Positions 16,329 through 24,246 of a DNA stretch of 64,000 nucleotides are shown piece by piece. The position numbers and the translations under genes were made by a program. The DNA comes from Streptomyces formicae (lineage in GTDB: Bacteria; Actinomycetota; Actinomycetes; Streptomycetales; Streptomycetaceae). The notes under the pieces are model-generated. The model worked only from the letters and a program-made list of their open reading frames with translations, ran no database searches and had not been told where the DNA came from. The stretch lies in NCBI RefSeq assembly GCF_002556545.1, contig NZ_CP022685.1, forward strand, positions 4,256,001-4,320,000. Direction: 5' to 3'. Within the stretch, counting starts at the first letter, position 1. The number at the start of each line of letters is the position of its first letter.

Positions 16329-17933
16329 TCACATCCGGAAGACGCCGAAGCCGCCGCGCGCGCCCTCGTAGGGGGCCGTGTGGATCGCGGACAGGCACAG
16401 GCCGAGGACGGTGCGGGTGTCGCGCGGGTCGATGACCCCGTCGTCGTAGAGCCGCCCGGACAGGAACATCGGCAGCGACTCGGACTCGATCTGCTGCTCC
16501 ACCATGGCGCGCAGCGCGGCGTCCGCCTCGTCGTCGTAGGGCTGCCCCTTCGCGGCGGCGGACTGGCGGGCGACGATGGAGAGCACCCCCGCGAGCTGCT
16601 GCGGGCCCATCACCGCCGACTTGGCGCTCGGCCAGGCGAAGAGGAAGCGGGGGTCGTAGGCGCGCCCGCACATGCCGTAGTGCCCCGCGCCGTAGGAGGC
16701 GCCCATGAGGACAGACAGGTGCGGCACCCGCGAGTTGCTGACCGCGTTGATCATCATCGCGCCGTGTTTGATGATGCCGCCCTGCTCGTACTCCTTGCCG
16801 ACCATGTAGCCGGTGGTGTTGTGCAGGAACAGCAGCGGGATGTCCCGCTGATTGGCCAACTGGATGAACTGCGCCGCCTTCTGGGACTCCTCGCTGAAGA
16901 GCACGCCCTGCGCGTTGGCGAGGATGCCGACGGGGTAGCCGTGCAGCGCGGCCCAGCCCGTGACCAGGCTCGGCCCGTACAGCGGCTTGAACTCGTCGAA
17001 GTCCGAGCCGTCGACGATCCGCGCGATCACCTCGCGCGGGTCGAAGGGCTTCTTCAGGTCGCCGGGGACGATGCCGAGCAGCTCGTCCTGGTCGTACTTG
17101 GGCTCCGCCACGGACACCGGGTCCGGATCGGCGTACTCCTTGCGCCAGTTGAGGCGCGATACGACCCTGCGGGCCTGGCGCAGCGCGTCGTGCTCGTCCT
17201 CGGCGAGGTAGTCGGCGAGGCCCGAGGTGCGGGCGTGCATCTCGGCGCCGCCCAGCGACTCGTCGTCGCTCTCCTCGCCGGTCGCCATCTTCACCAGCGG
17301 CGGCCCTCCGAGGAAGACCTTCGCGCGCTCCTTGACCATGATCACGTGGTCGCTCATGCCGGGCACGTAGGCGCCGCCCGCCGTGGAGTTGCCGAAGACG
17401 ACGGCGACGGTGGGGATCCCGGCGGCCGACGACTGCGTGAGGTGCTTGAAGAGGGCGCCTCCCGGGATGAAGATCTCCTTCTGCGAGGGCAGATCGGCGC
17501 CGCCGGACTCCACGAGGTGGATCGAGGGCAGCCGGTTGGCGTGCCCGATCTCATGCGCCCGGAACGCCTTCTTCAGCGTCCACGGGTTGCTCGCACCGCC
17601 GCGTACGGTCGGGTCGTTGGCGGTGATCAGGCACTCGACGCCCTCGACGACGCCGATGCCCGTGACCATCGAGGCGCCCACGGGGTAGTCGCTGCCCCAG
17701 GCCGCCAGCGGCGACAGCTCCAGGAACGGCGTGTCCGGGTCGAGCAGCAGCTCGATGCGCTCGCGCGCCAGCAACTTGCCGCGCTTGTAGTGGCGTTGGA
17801 CGTACTTCTCACCCCCACCCGCGAGGGCCTTGGCCTGCTCGGTGCCGAGCTCGTCGAGCCTGGCGAGCATGGCCTCTCGATGCTCGGCGTACTCGGTGCT
17901 CGCGGGGTCGAGCGAGGAGGCGAGGACGGTCAC
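16329..17933 (-). CDS. Acyl-CoA carboxylase beta subunit (carboxyltransferase)
   Basis: This 534-residue carboxyltransferase belongs to the MCC/GCC/PCC group. Features include the N-terminal crotonase-like half (ELSPLAAWGSDYPVGASMVTG, LVESGGADLPSQKEIFIPGG, VVFGNSTAGGAYVPGMSDH) and the C-terminal half (LLFLHNTTGYMVGKEYEQGG, VLMGASYGAGHYGMCGRAYD, FAWPSAKSAVMGPQQLAGVL). The AYDPRF-type segment resembles 3-methylcrotonyl- and geranyl-CoA carboxylases more than propionyl-CoA carboxylases. The GTG start overlaps the AtuA-like stop as GTGA. Confidence 0.93.
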   Translation of the reverse strand: MTVLASSLDPASTEYAEHREAMLARLDELGTEQAKALAGGGEKYVQRHYKRGKLLARERIELLLDPDTPFLELSPLAAWGSDYPVGASMVTGIGVVEGVECLITANDPTVRGGASNPWTLKKAFRAHEIGHANRLPSIHLVESGGADLPSQKEIFIPGGALFKHLTQSSAAGIPTVAVVFGNSTAGGAYVPGMSDHVIMVKERAKVFLGGPPLVKMATGEESDDESLGGAEMHARTSGLADYLAEDEHDALRQARRVVSRLNWRKEYADPDPVSVAEPKYDQDELLGIVPGDLKKPFDPREVIARIVDGSDFDEFKPLYGPSLVTGWAALHGYPVGILANAQGVLFSEESQKAAQFIQLANQRDIPLLFLHNTTGYMVGKEYEQGGIIKHGAMMINAVSNSRVPHLSVLMGASYGAGHYGMCGRAYDPRFLFAWPSAKSAVMGPQQLAGVLSIVARQSAAAKGQPYDDEADAALRAMVEQQIESESLPMFLSGRLYDDGVIDPRDTRTVLGLCLSAIHTAPYEGARGGFGVFRM

Positions 17934-19654
17934 AGCAGAACCTCCGGTATGTCCAGGTGGCGGGCGCGCAGCCACTCCCCCAGGCCCTTGGCCTGCGGAT
18001 CGAAACGGGCCTGCGCGGCGACGCCTTCGCCGAGCAGCCCCTCCACGACGAAGTTCAGGGCGCGCAGGTTGGGCAGCTCGTGGCGCGTGACGGTCAAGCC
18101 CCTCACCTCGGGCAGGAGTTCGCGGATCCTGTCGACGGTCAGCTCGTGGACCAGCCACCGCCACGCGTCGTCATCGCGCACCCAGACGCCGAGGTTGGCG
18201 TCGCCGCCCTTGTCGCCGCTGCGGGCGCCCGCGACGCGGCCGAGAGGGGCGAGGCGGGTGGGGCCTGGGGGGAGGGGTTCGGGGAGCGAGGGTTTCGTGG
18301 GCAGCTCGCGCGGTACGAGGGGGTCGCCCGATGTGCCGCCCGACGCCCCCTCGGCGACGGGCCTGCGTTCGCCGCTCGGCAGCACGGCCACGTGTTCCAC
18401 CGCGCCCCGCTCCACGTACGCCGCCTCGAAGACCCCGTAGGGCGCGCCCTTGCCCGGCGGGGCCGTCACGTGGAAGCCGGGAACGCTGCCGAGCGCCAGC
18501 TCGATCGCCGCGCCGCTGAGCGCCCTGCCGACCGCTTCCTCCCGCGCGTCACGCACCACGAGCCGCAGCAGGGCGCTCGCCGTCTCCTCGGTCGCCGCGT
18601 CCACCTGATCGGTACGGGCCAGTTCCCAACTCACGTCATGTGGACGGGACTTCACTCTTCCGAACGCGTCCTCCACCTGCGCCTTGACCAGTGCCGCCTT
18701 GGCCTCGATGTCCAGCCCCGTCAGCACGAACACCACTTCGTTGCGGAAGCCGCCCAGACGGTTCAGGCCCACCTTCAGCGTCGGCGGCGGCGCCTCACCC
18801 CGTACGCCCGTCACCCGCACCCGGTCCGGCCCCTCCTCCGTGAGCGTCACCGTGTCGAGCCGCGCGGTGACGTCCGGGCCCGCGTACCTCGCCCCCTGCG
18901 TCTCGTAGAGCAACTGCGCGGTGACCGTGCCCACGTCGACGAAACCGCCCGTGCCGTCGTGCTTCGTGATGACCGCGGAGCCGTCCTCGTGGATCTCCGC
19001 CAGCGGGAAGCCCGGGTGGCGCAGGTCGCGGGGGTCCCGCTCCGCGAAGAACGCGTAGTTGCCTCCGGTGGCCTGCGTTCCGCACTCCAGGATGTGGCCC
19101 GCCACCACCGCCCCCGCCAGACGGTCGTGGTCCGTCGGCGCCCAGCCGAAGTGCGCGGCCGCCGGTCCCGTGACGAGGGCCGCGTCCGTCACGCGGCCCG
19201 TCACCACGATGTCCGCGCCCGCGCGCAGACACTCGGCGATTCCGGCTCCGCCGAGGTAGGCGTGGGCGGTGAGTGCGCCGGGGTAGCGGTCGGTGAGGTC
19301 GTCCCCCTCCACGTACGCCACCTCGGCCGGGATGCCGAGCCTGCGCGCCAACTCCCTTGTCGCCGCGGCCAGTCCGGACGGATTCAGGCCGCCCGCGTTG
19401 GCCACGATCCTGACTCCCCGTTCGTGGGCGAGTCCGAGGCACTCCTCCAACTGGCGCAGGAACGTCTTCGCGTAGCCGCGCGCCGGGTCCTTGAGGCGGT
19501 CGCGGCCGAGGATCAGCATGGTCAGCTCGGCGAGGTAGTCGCCGGTGAGGACGTCCAGGGGGCCGCCGGTGAGCATCTCGCGCATGGCGTCGAAGCGGTC
19601 GCCGTAGAAGCCGGAGGCGTTGCCTATGCGGAGGGGGGCGGGGGCAGGGGTCAC
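17930..19654 (-). CDS. AtuA-like (DUF1446) protein
   Basis: This 574-residue protein has the DUF1446 hallmark start [20 protein letters not shown], then [61 protein letters not shown] and [17 protein letters not shown]. The C-terminal part (about 460-574) carries [17 protein letters not shown], the AtuA C-terminal domain. In Pseudomonas, AtuA is encoded in the acyclic terpene (citronellol/geraniol) utilisation cluster and is essential there, with no firmly assigned reaction. GTG starts and 4-bp overlaps join it to both neighbours. The name is from family, not proof of terpene use. Confidence 0.9.
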   Translation of the reverse strand: MTPAPAPLRIGNASGFYGDRFDAMREMLTGGPLDVLTGDYLAELTMLILGRDRLKDPARGYAKTFLRQLEECLGLAHERGVRIVANAGGLNPSGLAAATRELARRLGIPAEVAYVEGDDLTDRYPGALTAHAYLGGAGIAECLRAGADIVVTGRVTDAALVTGPAAAHFGWAPTDHDRLAGAVVAGHILECGTQATGGNYAFFAERDPRDLRHPGFPLAEIHEDGSAVITKHDGTGGFVDVGTVTAQLLYETQGARYAGPDVTARLDTVTLTEEGPDRVRVTGVRGEAPPPTLKVGLNRLGGFRNEVVFVLTGLDIEAKAALVKAQVEDAFGRVKSRPHDVSWELARTDQVDAATEETASALLRLVVRDAREEAVGRALSGAAIELALGSVPGFHVTAPPGKGAPYGVFEAAYVERGAVEHVAVLPSGERRPVAEGASGGTSGDPLVPRELPTKPSLPEPLPPGPTRLAPLGRVAGARSGDKGGDANLGVWVRDDDAWRWLVHELTVDRIRELLPEVRGLTVTRHELPNLRALNFVVEGLLGEGVAAQARFDPQAKGLGEWLRARHLDIPEVLL

Positions 19655-20451
19655 TGGGCGGCCCCCTTACGCGGAGGGCGACCTGCCCCCGGCGGCCCTG
19701 CGAACGCCTGAGCGATGTCCAACCACCGGTCGGCATCCGGCCCTTGGGCTCGCACGCCGAGGTCCGCTCGGTGGGCTCGGCGGGTGACGAGGAGGCAGAA
19801 GTCCAGGGCGGGGCCCGTGACGCGTTGGGGTGCGTCGGCGGGTCCGTACTGCCAGGTCTCCCCCGTCACGGGGGACGTCAGCTCCACCCGGAACTCCTCC
19901 TGCGGCGGGGTCAGTCCCCGCACGGCGTACGCGAAGTCGCGCGCCCGTACGCCGATGCGGGCCACGTGCCGGAGGCGGTCGGTGGGCTCGCGCGCCACGC
20001 CCAGGGCGTCGGCGATGTCCTGGCCGTGGGCCCAGGTCTCCATGAGGCGGGCGGTGGCCATGGAGGGGGCGGCCATGGGTGGGCCGTACCAGGGCAGGCG
20101 GGTGCCCGCGGGGGCCTCGCTGAGGACGTTCCACAGGTCGTCGCGGGCGGCGCGCCAGCGGGCGAGGAGCTCGGCGGGCGGGAGGGCGGCGCCCTCCTCG
20201 GCCCCGTCGTCCACGAAGGAGTCGGGGGCGGCGGCGGCCTTCGCGACTTCGTCGGCGAAGGCGGTGGGGTCGGTGGCGGCGAGGAGTGCGGCGCGGTCGG
20301 TCCAGGCGAGGTGGGCGATCTGGTGCGCGACGGTCCAGCCGGGGGCGGGGGTCTCTGCCGCCCATCGCTCGTGCGGCAACTGGCCTACGAGCCGGTCGAG
20401 TTCCTCACTCTCACGGCGCAAGTCGACGAGCACAGGCAGAACATCGGACAC
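19651..20451 (-). CDS. TIGR03084-like DinB/mycothiol-dependent-type protein, first gene of the operon
   Basis: This 266-residue protein has a four-helix DinB/MDMPI N-terminal domain: [38 protein letters not shown] with the first metal-type His, and [18 protein letters not shown] with the second. This is the pattern of mycothiol-dependent isomerase-like proteins. A small C-terminal domain follows (about 185-266). Family members often sit beside AtuA and acyl-CoA genes in actinomycetes, but the reaction is unknown. GTG 20451 gives a typical start ([18 protein letters not shown]); longer in-frame codons upstream are repeat-rich non-coding DNA. Confidence 0.82.
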   Translation of the reverse strand: MSDVLPVLVDLRRESEELDRLVGQLPHERWAAETPAPGWTVAHQIAHLAWTDRAALLAATDPTAFADEVAKAAAAPDSFVDDGAEEGAALPPAELLARWRAARDDLWNVLSEAPAGTRLPWYGPPMAAPSMATARLMETWAHGQDIADALGVAREPTDRLRHVARIGVRARDFAYAVRGLTPPQEEFRVELTSPVTGETWQYGPADAPQRVTGPALDFCLLVTRRAHRADLGVRAQGPDADRWLDIAQAFAGPPGAGRPPRKGAAQ

Positions 20452-20512
20452 GGGACGCTCCCCTCGGGGGACGGCGGTGTGCCTGGGAGCATGCCAGCGC
20501 ACCCCGAAACAA

Positions 20513-20526
20513 GCAAGCGTGCTTGC
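20513..20526. promoter_or_regulatory. Palindromic TetR-type operator candidate
   Basis: GCAAGC-GT-GCTTGC is perfectly symmetric, about 62 bp upstream of the first gene of the AtuA/carboxylase operon. Flanks (AACAA and ATGAG) are only partly symmetric. It resembles CAAG/CTTG sites of acyl-CoA-responsive TetR repressors; the local TetR (11893-12480) is the obvious candidate. Confidence 0.6.
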
Positions 20527-20734
20527 ATGAGTTTTGGGGCGGGGTCGCGGGGCTCGGTGGGGGCGGGGGCGCCTTGGGTTCGTCGTGGGGGCGGGGCCGC
20601 GGGGGTATGTGCGTACTCGCCGTCCCAGATGACCGCTACCGGACTTGCTTCCTTGCCTCGGTCTTCTCATGTGCTCCGTGCGCACATACCCCCACGTCCC
20701 CTCGGGCCGTCTAGGCGACTGCGGCCCGGCGGGG

Positions 20735-21024
20735 GCGCCCCCTTCAGGGGCGCGGGGAACTGCGCGAACCCCCGTGTGCCGCCGCGCCGGACGTGGGGAT
20801 GATGCCGCCACCTCCCCCACCCACCCACGCGCGGTGGCCCCTTCAGGGGCGCGGGGAACTGCGCGAAACCCCGGGTGCCGCCGCGCCGAACGTGCACCGC
20901 GGCGGATGGGGAACCGCCACCACTCTCACGCGCCCTCGCGCGGAGGAGCCGGGGAAGGTGCCGCCACCTCCCCCACCCACCCCCGCGCGGTGGGGTCGCT
21001 TTTAGGGGCGCGGGGAACTGCGCG
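20735..21024. repeat. Three dispersed-hairpin repeat copies in tandem
   Basis: The 20-base core GGGGCGCGGGGAACTGCGCG is at 20747, 20846 and 21005, each preceded by a CCCC(N4)GGGG hairpin arm. The copies are separated by 99 and 159 bp with related intervening sequence. Confidence 0.85.
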
Positions 21025-21097
21025 AAACCCCGGGGGACACCAAGCCGGACGTGGGCAAGAAGCCACCACCTCCCCCACCCACCCCGGCAGGGACACC

Positions 21098-22063
21098 TCA
21101 GCGAGTCGGATCCGGTTCCCGTTCAGGCAGGACCCCCGCCCCCTCCGGCAAAACCGTCGAGGCCACCGCGGGCGCAGCCCTGCCGCGGCCCACCTGCGAC
21201 CGCACCGCCCCCATACTCGCCGCGATCACCAACGAGATCGCCAACGCCTCGCTGAGAGCCAGCGCCTGGCCGAGGATGAGGAAGCCCGCGATCGCCGCGA
21301 TCGCCGGTTCGAGGCTCATCATGATGGCGAACGTGGACGCGGGCAGCCGCCGCAGCGCGAGGAGTTCGAGGGTGTAGGGCAGGACGGACGACAGGACGGC
21401 GACCGCCGCGCCCAGCCCGAGCACCTCGGGACGGACCAGCTTCGAGCCGGATTCCGCGAGGCCGAGCGGCAGGAAGAGGACCGCCGCCACGACCATGGCG
21501 AGCGCGAGCCCGTCGGCCTGCGGGAAGCGCCTGCCCGTACGCGCACTGAAGACGATGTACGTCGCCCACATCGCGCCCGCGCCGAGCGCGTACGCCACAC
21601 CCACCGGGTCGAGCCCGCTGAACCCGCCACCGCCGCCGAGCAGGAAGACGCCGCAGAGGGCAAGGCCCGCCCAGATGAAGTTGACCGCCCGGCGCGAGGC
21701 GAAGACGGAGAGCGCGAGGGGGCCGAGGACCTCGAGGGTGACCGCGGGGCCCATGGGGATGCGGGCCACGGACTGGTAGAAGAGGCCGTTCATGCCCGCC
21801 ATGGCGACGCCGAAGGCCACGACCGTGCCCCAGTCCGCGCGCGAGTGCCCGCGCAGCCGGGGACGGCAGACGACGAGCAGCACGAGCGCGGCGAACGCGA
21901 GGCGCAGGGCCACGATGCCGAGCGCCCCCGCCTTCGGCATGACGCTGACGGCGATCGCCCCGCCGAACTGCACGGAGATGCCGCCCGCGAGCACGAGCCC
22001 GACGGGCCCCAGCGCGGCCCGCCCTCCGGCCGCCGTCTCCTGAGCCTGATCGGTACGCGACAC
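21098..22063 (-). CDS. EamA/DMT-superfamily transporter (RhaT-type exporter)
   Basis: This 321-residue integral membrane protein has about ten hydrophobic helices in two homologous EamA halves (for example LVLAGGISVQFGGAIAVSVM, VVAFGVAMAGMNGLFYQSVA, and in the second half VAYALGAGAMWATYIVFSAR). The ESxxPxxA-like segment MMSLEPAIAAIAGFLILGQ is typical of amino-acid/metabolite exporters. GTG 22063 has AGGAG about 6 bases upstream. It is divergent from a LysR gene, with nested palindromes in the intergenic region, so regulation by that LysR is likely. Substrate unknown. Confidence 0.87.
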   Translation of the reverse strand: MSRTDQAQETAAGGRAALGPVGLVLAGGISVQFGGAIAVSVMPKAGALGIVALRLAFAALVLLVVCRPRLRGHSRADWGTVVAFGVAMAGMNGLFYQSVARIPMGPAVTLEVLGPLALSVFASRRAVNFIWAGLALCGVFLLGGGGGFSGLDPVGVAYALGAGAMWATYIVFSARTGRRFPQADGLALAMVVAAVLFLPLGLAESGSKLVRPEVLGLGAAVAVLSSVLPYTLELLALRRLPASTFAIMMSLEPAIAAIAGFLILGQALALSEALAISLVIAASMGAVRSQVGRGRAAPAVASTVLPEGAGVLPEREPDPTR

Positions 22064-22090
22064 CTTCGCTCCTGAAGTTCACTGTTCTGG

Positions 22091-22114
22091 ACCTTGCCGT
22101 CCAAGGTATTGGAC
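22091..22114. promoter_or_regulatory. Overlapping palindromes, LysR operator candidate
   Basis: ACCTTG-ccgtc-CAAGGT (22091-22107) overlaps GTCCAA-GGTA-TTGGAC (22099-22114). Both are perfect. They lie about 30-50 bp upstream of the EamA start and about 120 bp upstream of the LysR start, fitting a shared LysR site. Confidence 0.6.
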
Positions 22115-22232
22115 TACGACAGGATTGTGGAGCGGTTTTACTGCTGTACGCAAGACCTGTCCACATGCCGAAGGTACGGCGCGGCGCGCGGCTCGTGAAA
22201 TGCCGATTGCGCTCCCGTTATGCTCCGCAGGC

Positions 22233-23117
22233 ATGACCAAGGGAACGTTCGGGCCCGGCGCCCTGGAGCTGCGTCATCTGCGGTGCTTCCTCGCCATCGC
22301 CGACGAGGGCAACATCACCCGCGCCGCCGCCCGCCTGCGCATCACCCAGCCCGCCGCGTCCCGCACCCTCGCCGCCCTGGAGGACGCCCTGCGGGCACGG
22401 CTCGTGGACCGGTCCACCCACCACCTCACGCTCACCCCCGAGGGCCGCGCCTTCCGCGACAAGGCCGCCGTCGCCGTCGCCGCCTTCGAGGACGCCCTGG
22501 ACGTGGGGCGTTCGGTGCGCAGGGCGCTGCGCCTCGGGCACGCCTGGTCGGCCGCGGGCGCGTACACCACGCCCCTGCTGCGCCGGTGGCGCGCGACCCA
22601 CCCCGACGTACCGCTCGAACTGCTCCGCGTCGACGACCGCACCGCGGGGCTCGCCAGGGGCGCGGTCGACGCGGCGCTGCTCCGCGGGTCCGTCGGCACC
22701 CCGGGCCTGGTGACGGAGCTCCTGTACACGGAGGCGCGGGTGGCCGCCGTGCCCGTCGACAGCGCGCTGGCCGGGCGGGGGCGACTGGTGCTCGCCGACC
22801 TCGCGGGGCACACCGTCGCGCTCAACACCGTGTCCGGTACGACCACGCTCGACCTGTGGCCCGTCGACGCCCGGCCCACCGGCACGATCACCGTCGCCAA
22901 CACCGACGACTGGCTGGCCGCGATCGCCGCGTCCCGCGCGGTCGGCGTCACGACCACCGCGACGGCGGACCTGCACCCGCACCCCGGCGTGGTCTACGTC
23001 CCGCTGCCCGACGCCCCGCCGGTACCGGTGTTCCTGGCCCGCCGCGACGGGCCGCCGAGCCATCCCGCCCTGCGCGACCTGTGCGCCCTCGCGCACGAGG
23101 TCACGGGCCGGGACTAG
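22233..23117 (+). CDS. LysR-family transcriptional regulator
   Basis: This 294-residue regulator has the N-terminal winged HTH (LRHLRCFLAIADEGNITRAA, RITQPAASRTLAALEDALRA) at about 10-70. The effector-binding domain follows (WRATHPDVPLELLRVDDRTA; LLYTEARVAAVPVDSALAGR). ATG 22233 matches the normal LysR start distance. It is divergent from the EamA exporter. Its TAG stop overlaps the stop of the convergent NlpC/P60 gene in a shared CTAG. The effector is unknown. Confidence 0.9.
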   Translation: MTKGTFGPGALELRHLRCFLAIADEGNITRAAARLRITQPAASRTLAALEDALRARLVDRSTHHLTLTPEGRAFRDKAAVAVAAFEDALDVGRSVRRALRLGHAWSAAGAYTTPLLRRWRATHPDVPLELLRVDDRTAGLARGAVDAALLRGSVGTPGLVTELLYTEARVAAVPVDSALAGRGRLVLADLAGHTVALNTVSGTTTLDLWPVDARPTGTITVANTDDWLAAIAASRAVGVTTTATADLHPHPGVVYVPLPDAPPVPVFLARRDGPPSHPALRDLCALAHEVTGRD

Positions 23118-24202
23118 CGCACGCGGCCGTACATGTTCGGGTTGTACCAGCTGAAGGACGAGACGCGGACGTTCTTGCCGGGGCGCGGGGCCTCCAGGTA
23201 CTGGCCGCCGCCCAGGTAGATCGCCACGTGGTGGATGCCCGACGAGCTGCCGTTGCTGCTCCAGAACACCAGGTCACCGCGGCGCAGCTCGCCCCGCGAG
23301 AGGGACCGGGTCGCGCGGTACTGCGCGTCGGCGACGCGCGGCAGACTGACGCCCGCCTGCCGGTAGGCGGCCATCACCAGGCCGGAGCAGTCCCAGCCGT
23401 GCGGCCCGTTGCCGCCCCAGACGTAGGGGTCGCCGAGGTGCGCCATCGCGTACGAGATGGCCGCTTCCGTGCCGTGCCTGCTCGGCGTCCCCGATGAGTG
23501 ACCGCCGCCCGATCCCGAAGGGCGCGGCGCGGGCTTCGTCGCCTGGCTTCCGGAACGGCCCGTGCGGCTCTCGTACTTGTCCCGGTGACTGGTCCAGTAC
23601 CAGTGCCCGGCCTTGTTGTACCAGTACACGCGGTCGGTGGCGTCCCAGCCCCCGCGTCCCCGGAACGTCGGCTCGGCGGACGACGCCCCGCGCGCGGCGG
23701 GCCGCGCCTTCCCGGTGGTCGCGTGCCCGCCCGACCGGCCCGTGTGCGCCGCGTACTTGTCGTAGTGCGAGGTCCAGCGCCACCCTCCGGCCGCGTCCTT
23801 GTACCAGTACACACGGTCGGTGGCGTCCCAGCCCCCGCGCCCCCGGAACGTCGGCTCGGCGGACGACGCCCCGCGCGCGGCGGGCCGCGCCTTCCCGGTG
23901 GTCGCGTGCCCGCCCGACCGGCCCGTGTGCGCCGCGTACTTGTCGTAGTGCGACGTCCAGCGCCACCCTCCGGCCGCGTCCTTGTACCAGTACTTGGAGC
24001 CGTCCCAGCCCGCGTGGCTCGGGGCGGGTTCGGCGGTCGCGGGGCCCGCCGCGGTGCCCACGAGCACGGCCGCCCCGACGGCGGCGACCAGCGCGCCGCG
24101 CACCCCGCAGCGGTGGTCCGCGCGGGCGGCGGCCGGTGTCGCGGCGCAATGGCCGCACCCGCAGTCGGCGGGTATCTCCTCGGTGAATCGGGGTGTCTGC
24201 AC
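23114..24202 (-). CDS. Secreted NlpC/P60 peptidoglycan hydrolase with aromatic repeats
   Basis: This 362-residue protein starts with a Cys/His-rich cytoplasmic-looking segment (DCGCGHCAAT), then a membrane/signal segment GALVAAVGAAVLVGTAAGPA with likely cleavage after ATA. Next come three 60-61-residue repeats of YWYKDAAGGWRWTSHYDKY type (the third shortened to YWYNKAGHWYWTSHRDKY). The C-terminal NlpC/P60 domain has catalytic Cys272 in WDCSGLVMAAY and His325 in GIHHVAIYLG. It should cleave gamma-D-Glu-DAP stem-peptide bonds in the wall. The repeats may bind wall polymers. GTG 24202 has GAGAGG upstream. Confidence 0.9.
   Translation of the reverse strand: MQTPRFTEEIPADCGCGHCAATPAAARADHRCGVRGALVAAVGAAVLVGTAAGPATAEPAPSHAGWDGSKYWYKDAAGGWRWTSHYDKYAAHTGRSGGHATTGKARPAARGASSAEPTFRGRGGWDATDRVYWYKDAAGGWRWTSHYDKYAAHTGRSGGHATTGKARPAARGASSAEPTFRGRGGWDATDRVYWYNKAGHWYWTSHRDKYESRTGRSGSQATKPAPRPSGSGGGHSSGTPSRHGTEAAISYAMAHLGDPYVWGGNGPHGWDCSGLVMAAYRQAGVSLPRVADAQYRATRSLSRGELRRGDLVFWSSNGSSSGIHHVAIYLGGGQYLEAPRPGKNVRVSSFSWYNPNMYGRVR
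23621..23983 (-). repeat. Near-identical 183/180-bp coding repeats in the NlpC/P60 gene
   Basis: Equivalent points fall at 23621, 23804 and 23984. The first two intervals are almost identical at DNA level, including silent positions, which indicates recent duplication or gene conversion. Confidence 0.85.
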
Positions 24203-24246
24203 TTCGGCCTCTCTCGGTCGGTTCGGCGGCGCCCCCTCACCGCCGT

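Larger units (their letters stand above)
20452..21097. other. Intergenic region: operon operator plus three copies of a dispersed hairpin repeat
   Basis: No gene supported. The first 80 bases hold the operon promoter and palindrome; the rest is built of about three imperfect units, each ending with the hairpin and tail GGGGCGCGGGGAACTGCGCG, then a pyrimidine-rich ACCTCCCCCACCCACC block. Confidence 0.65.
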
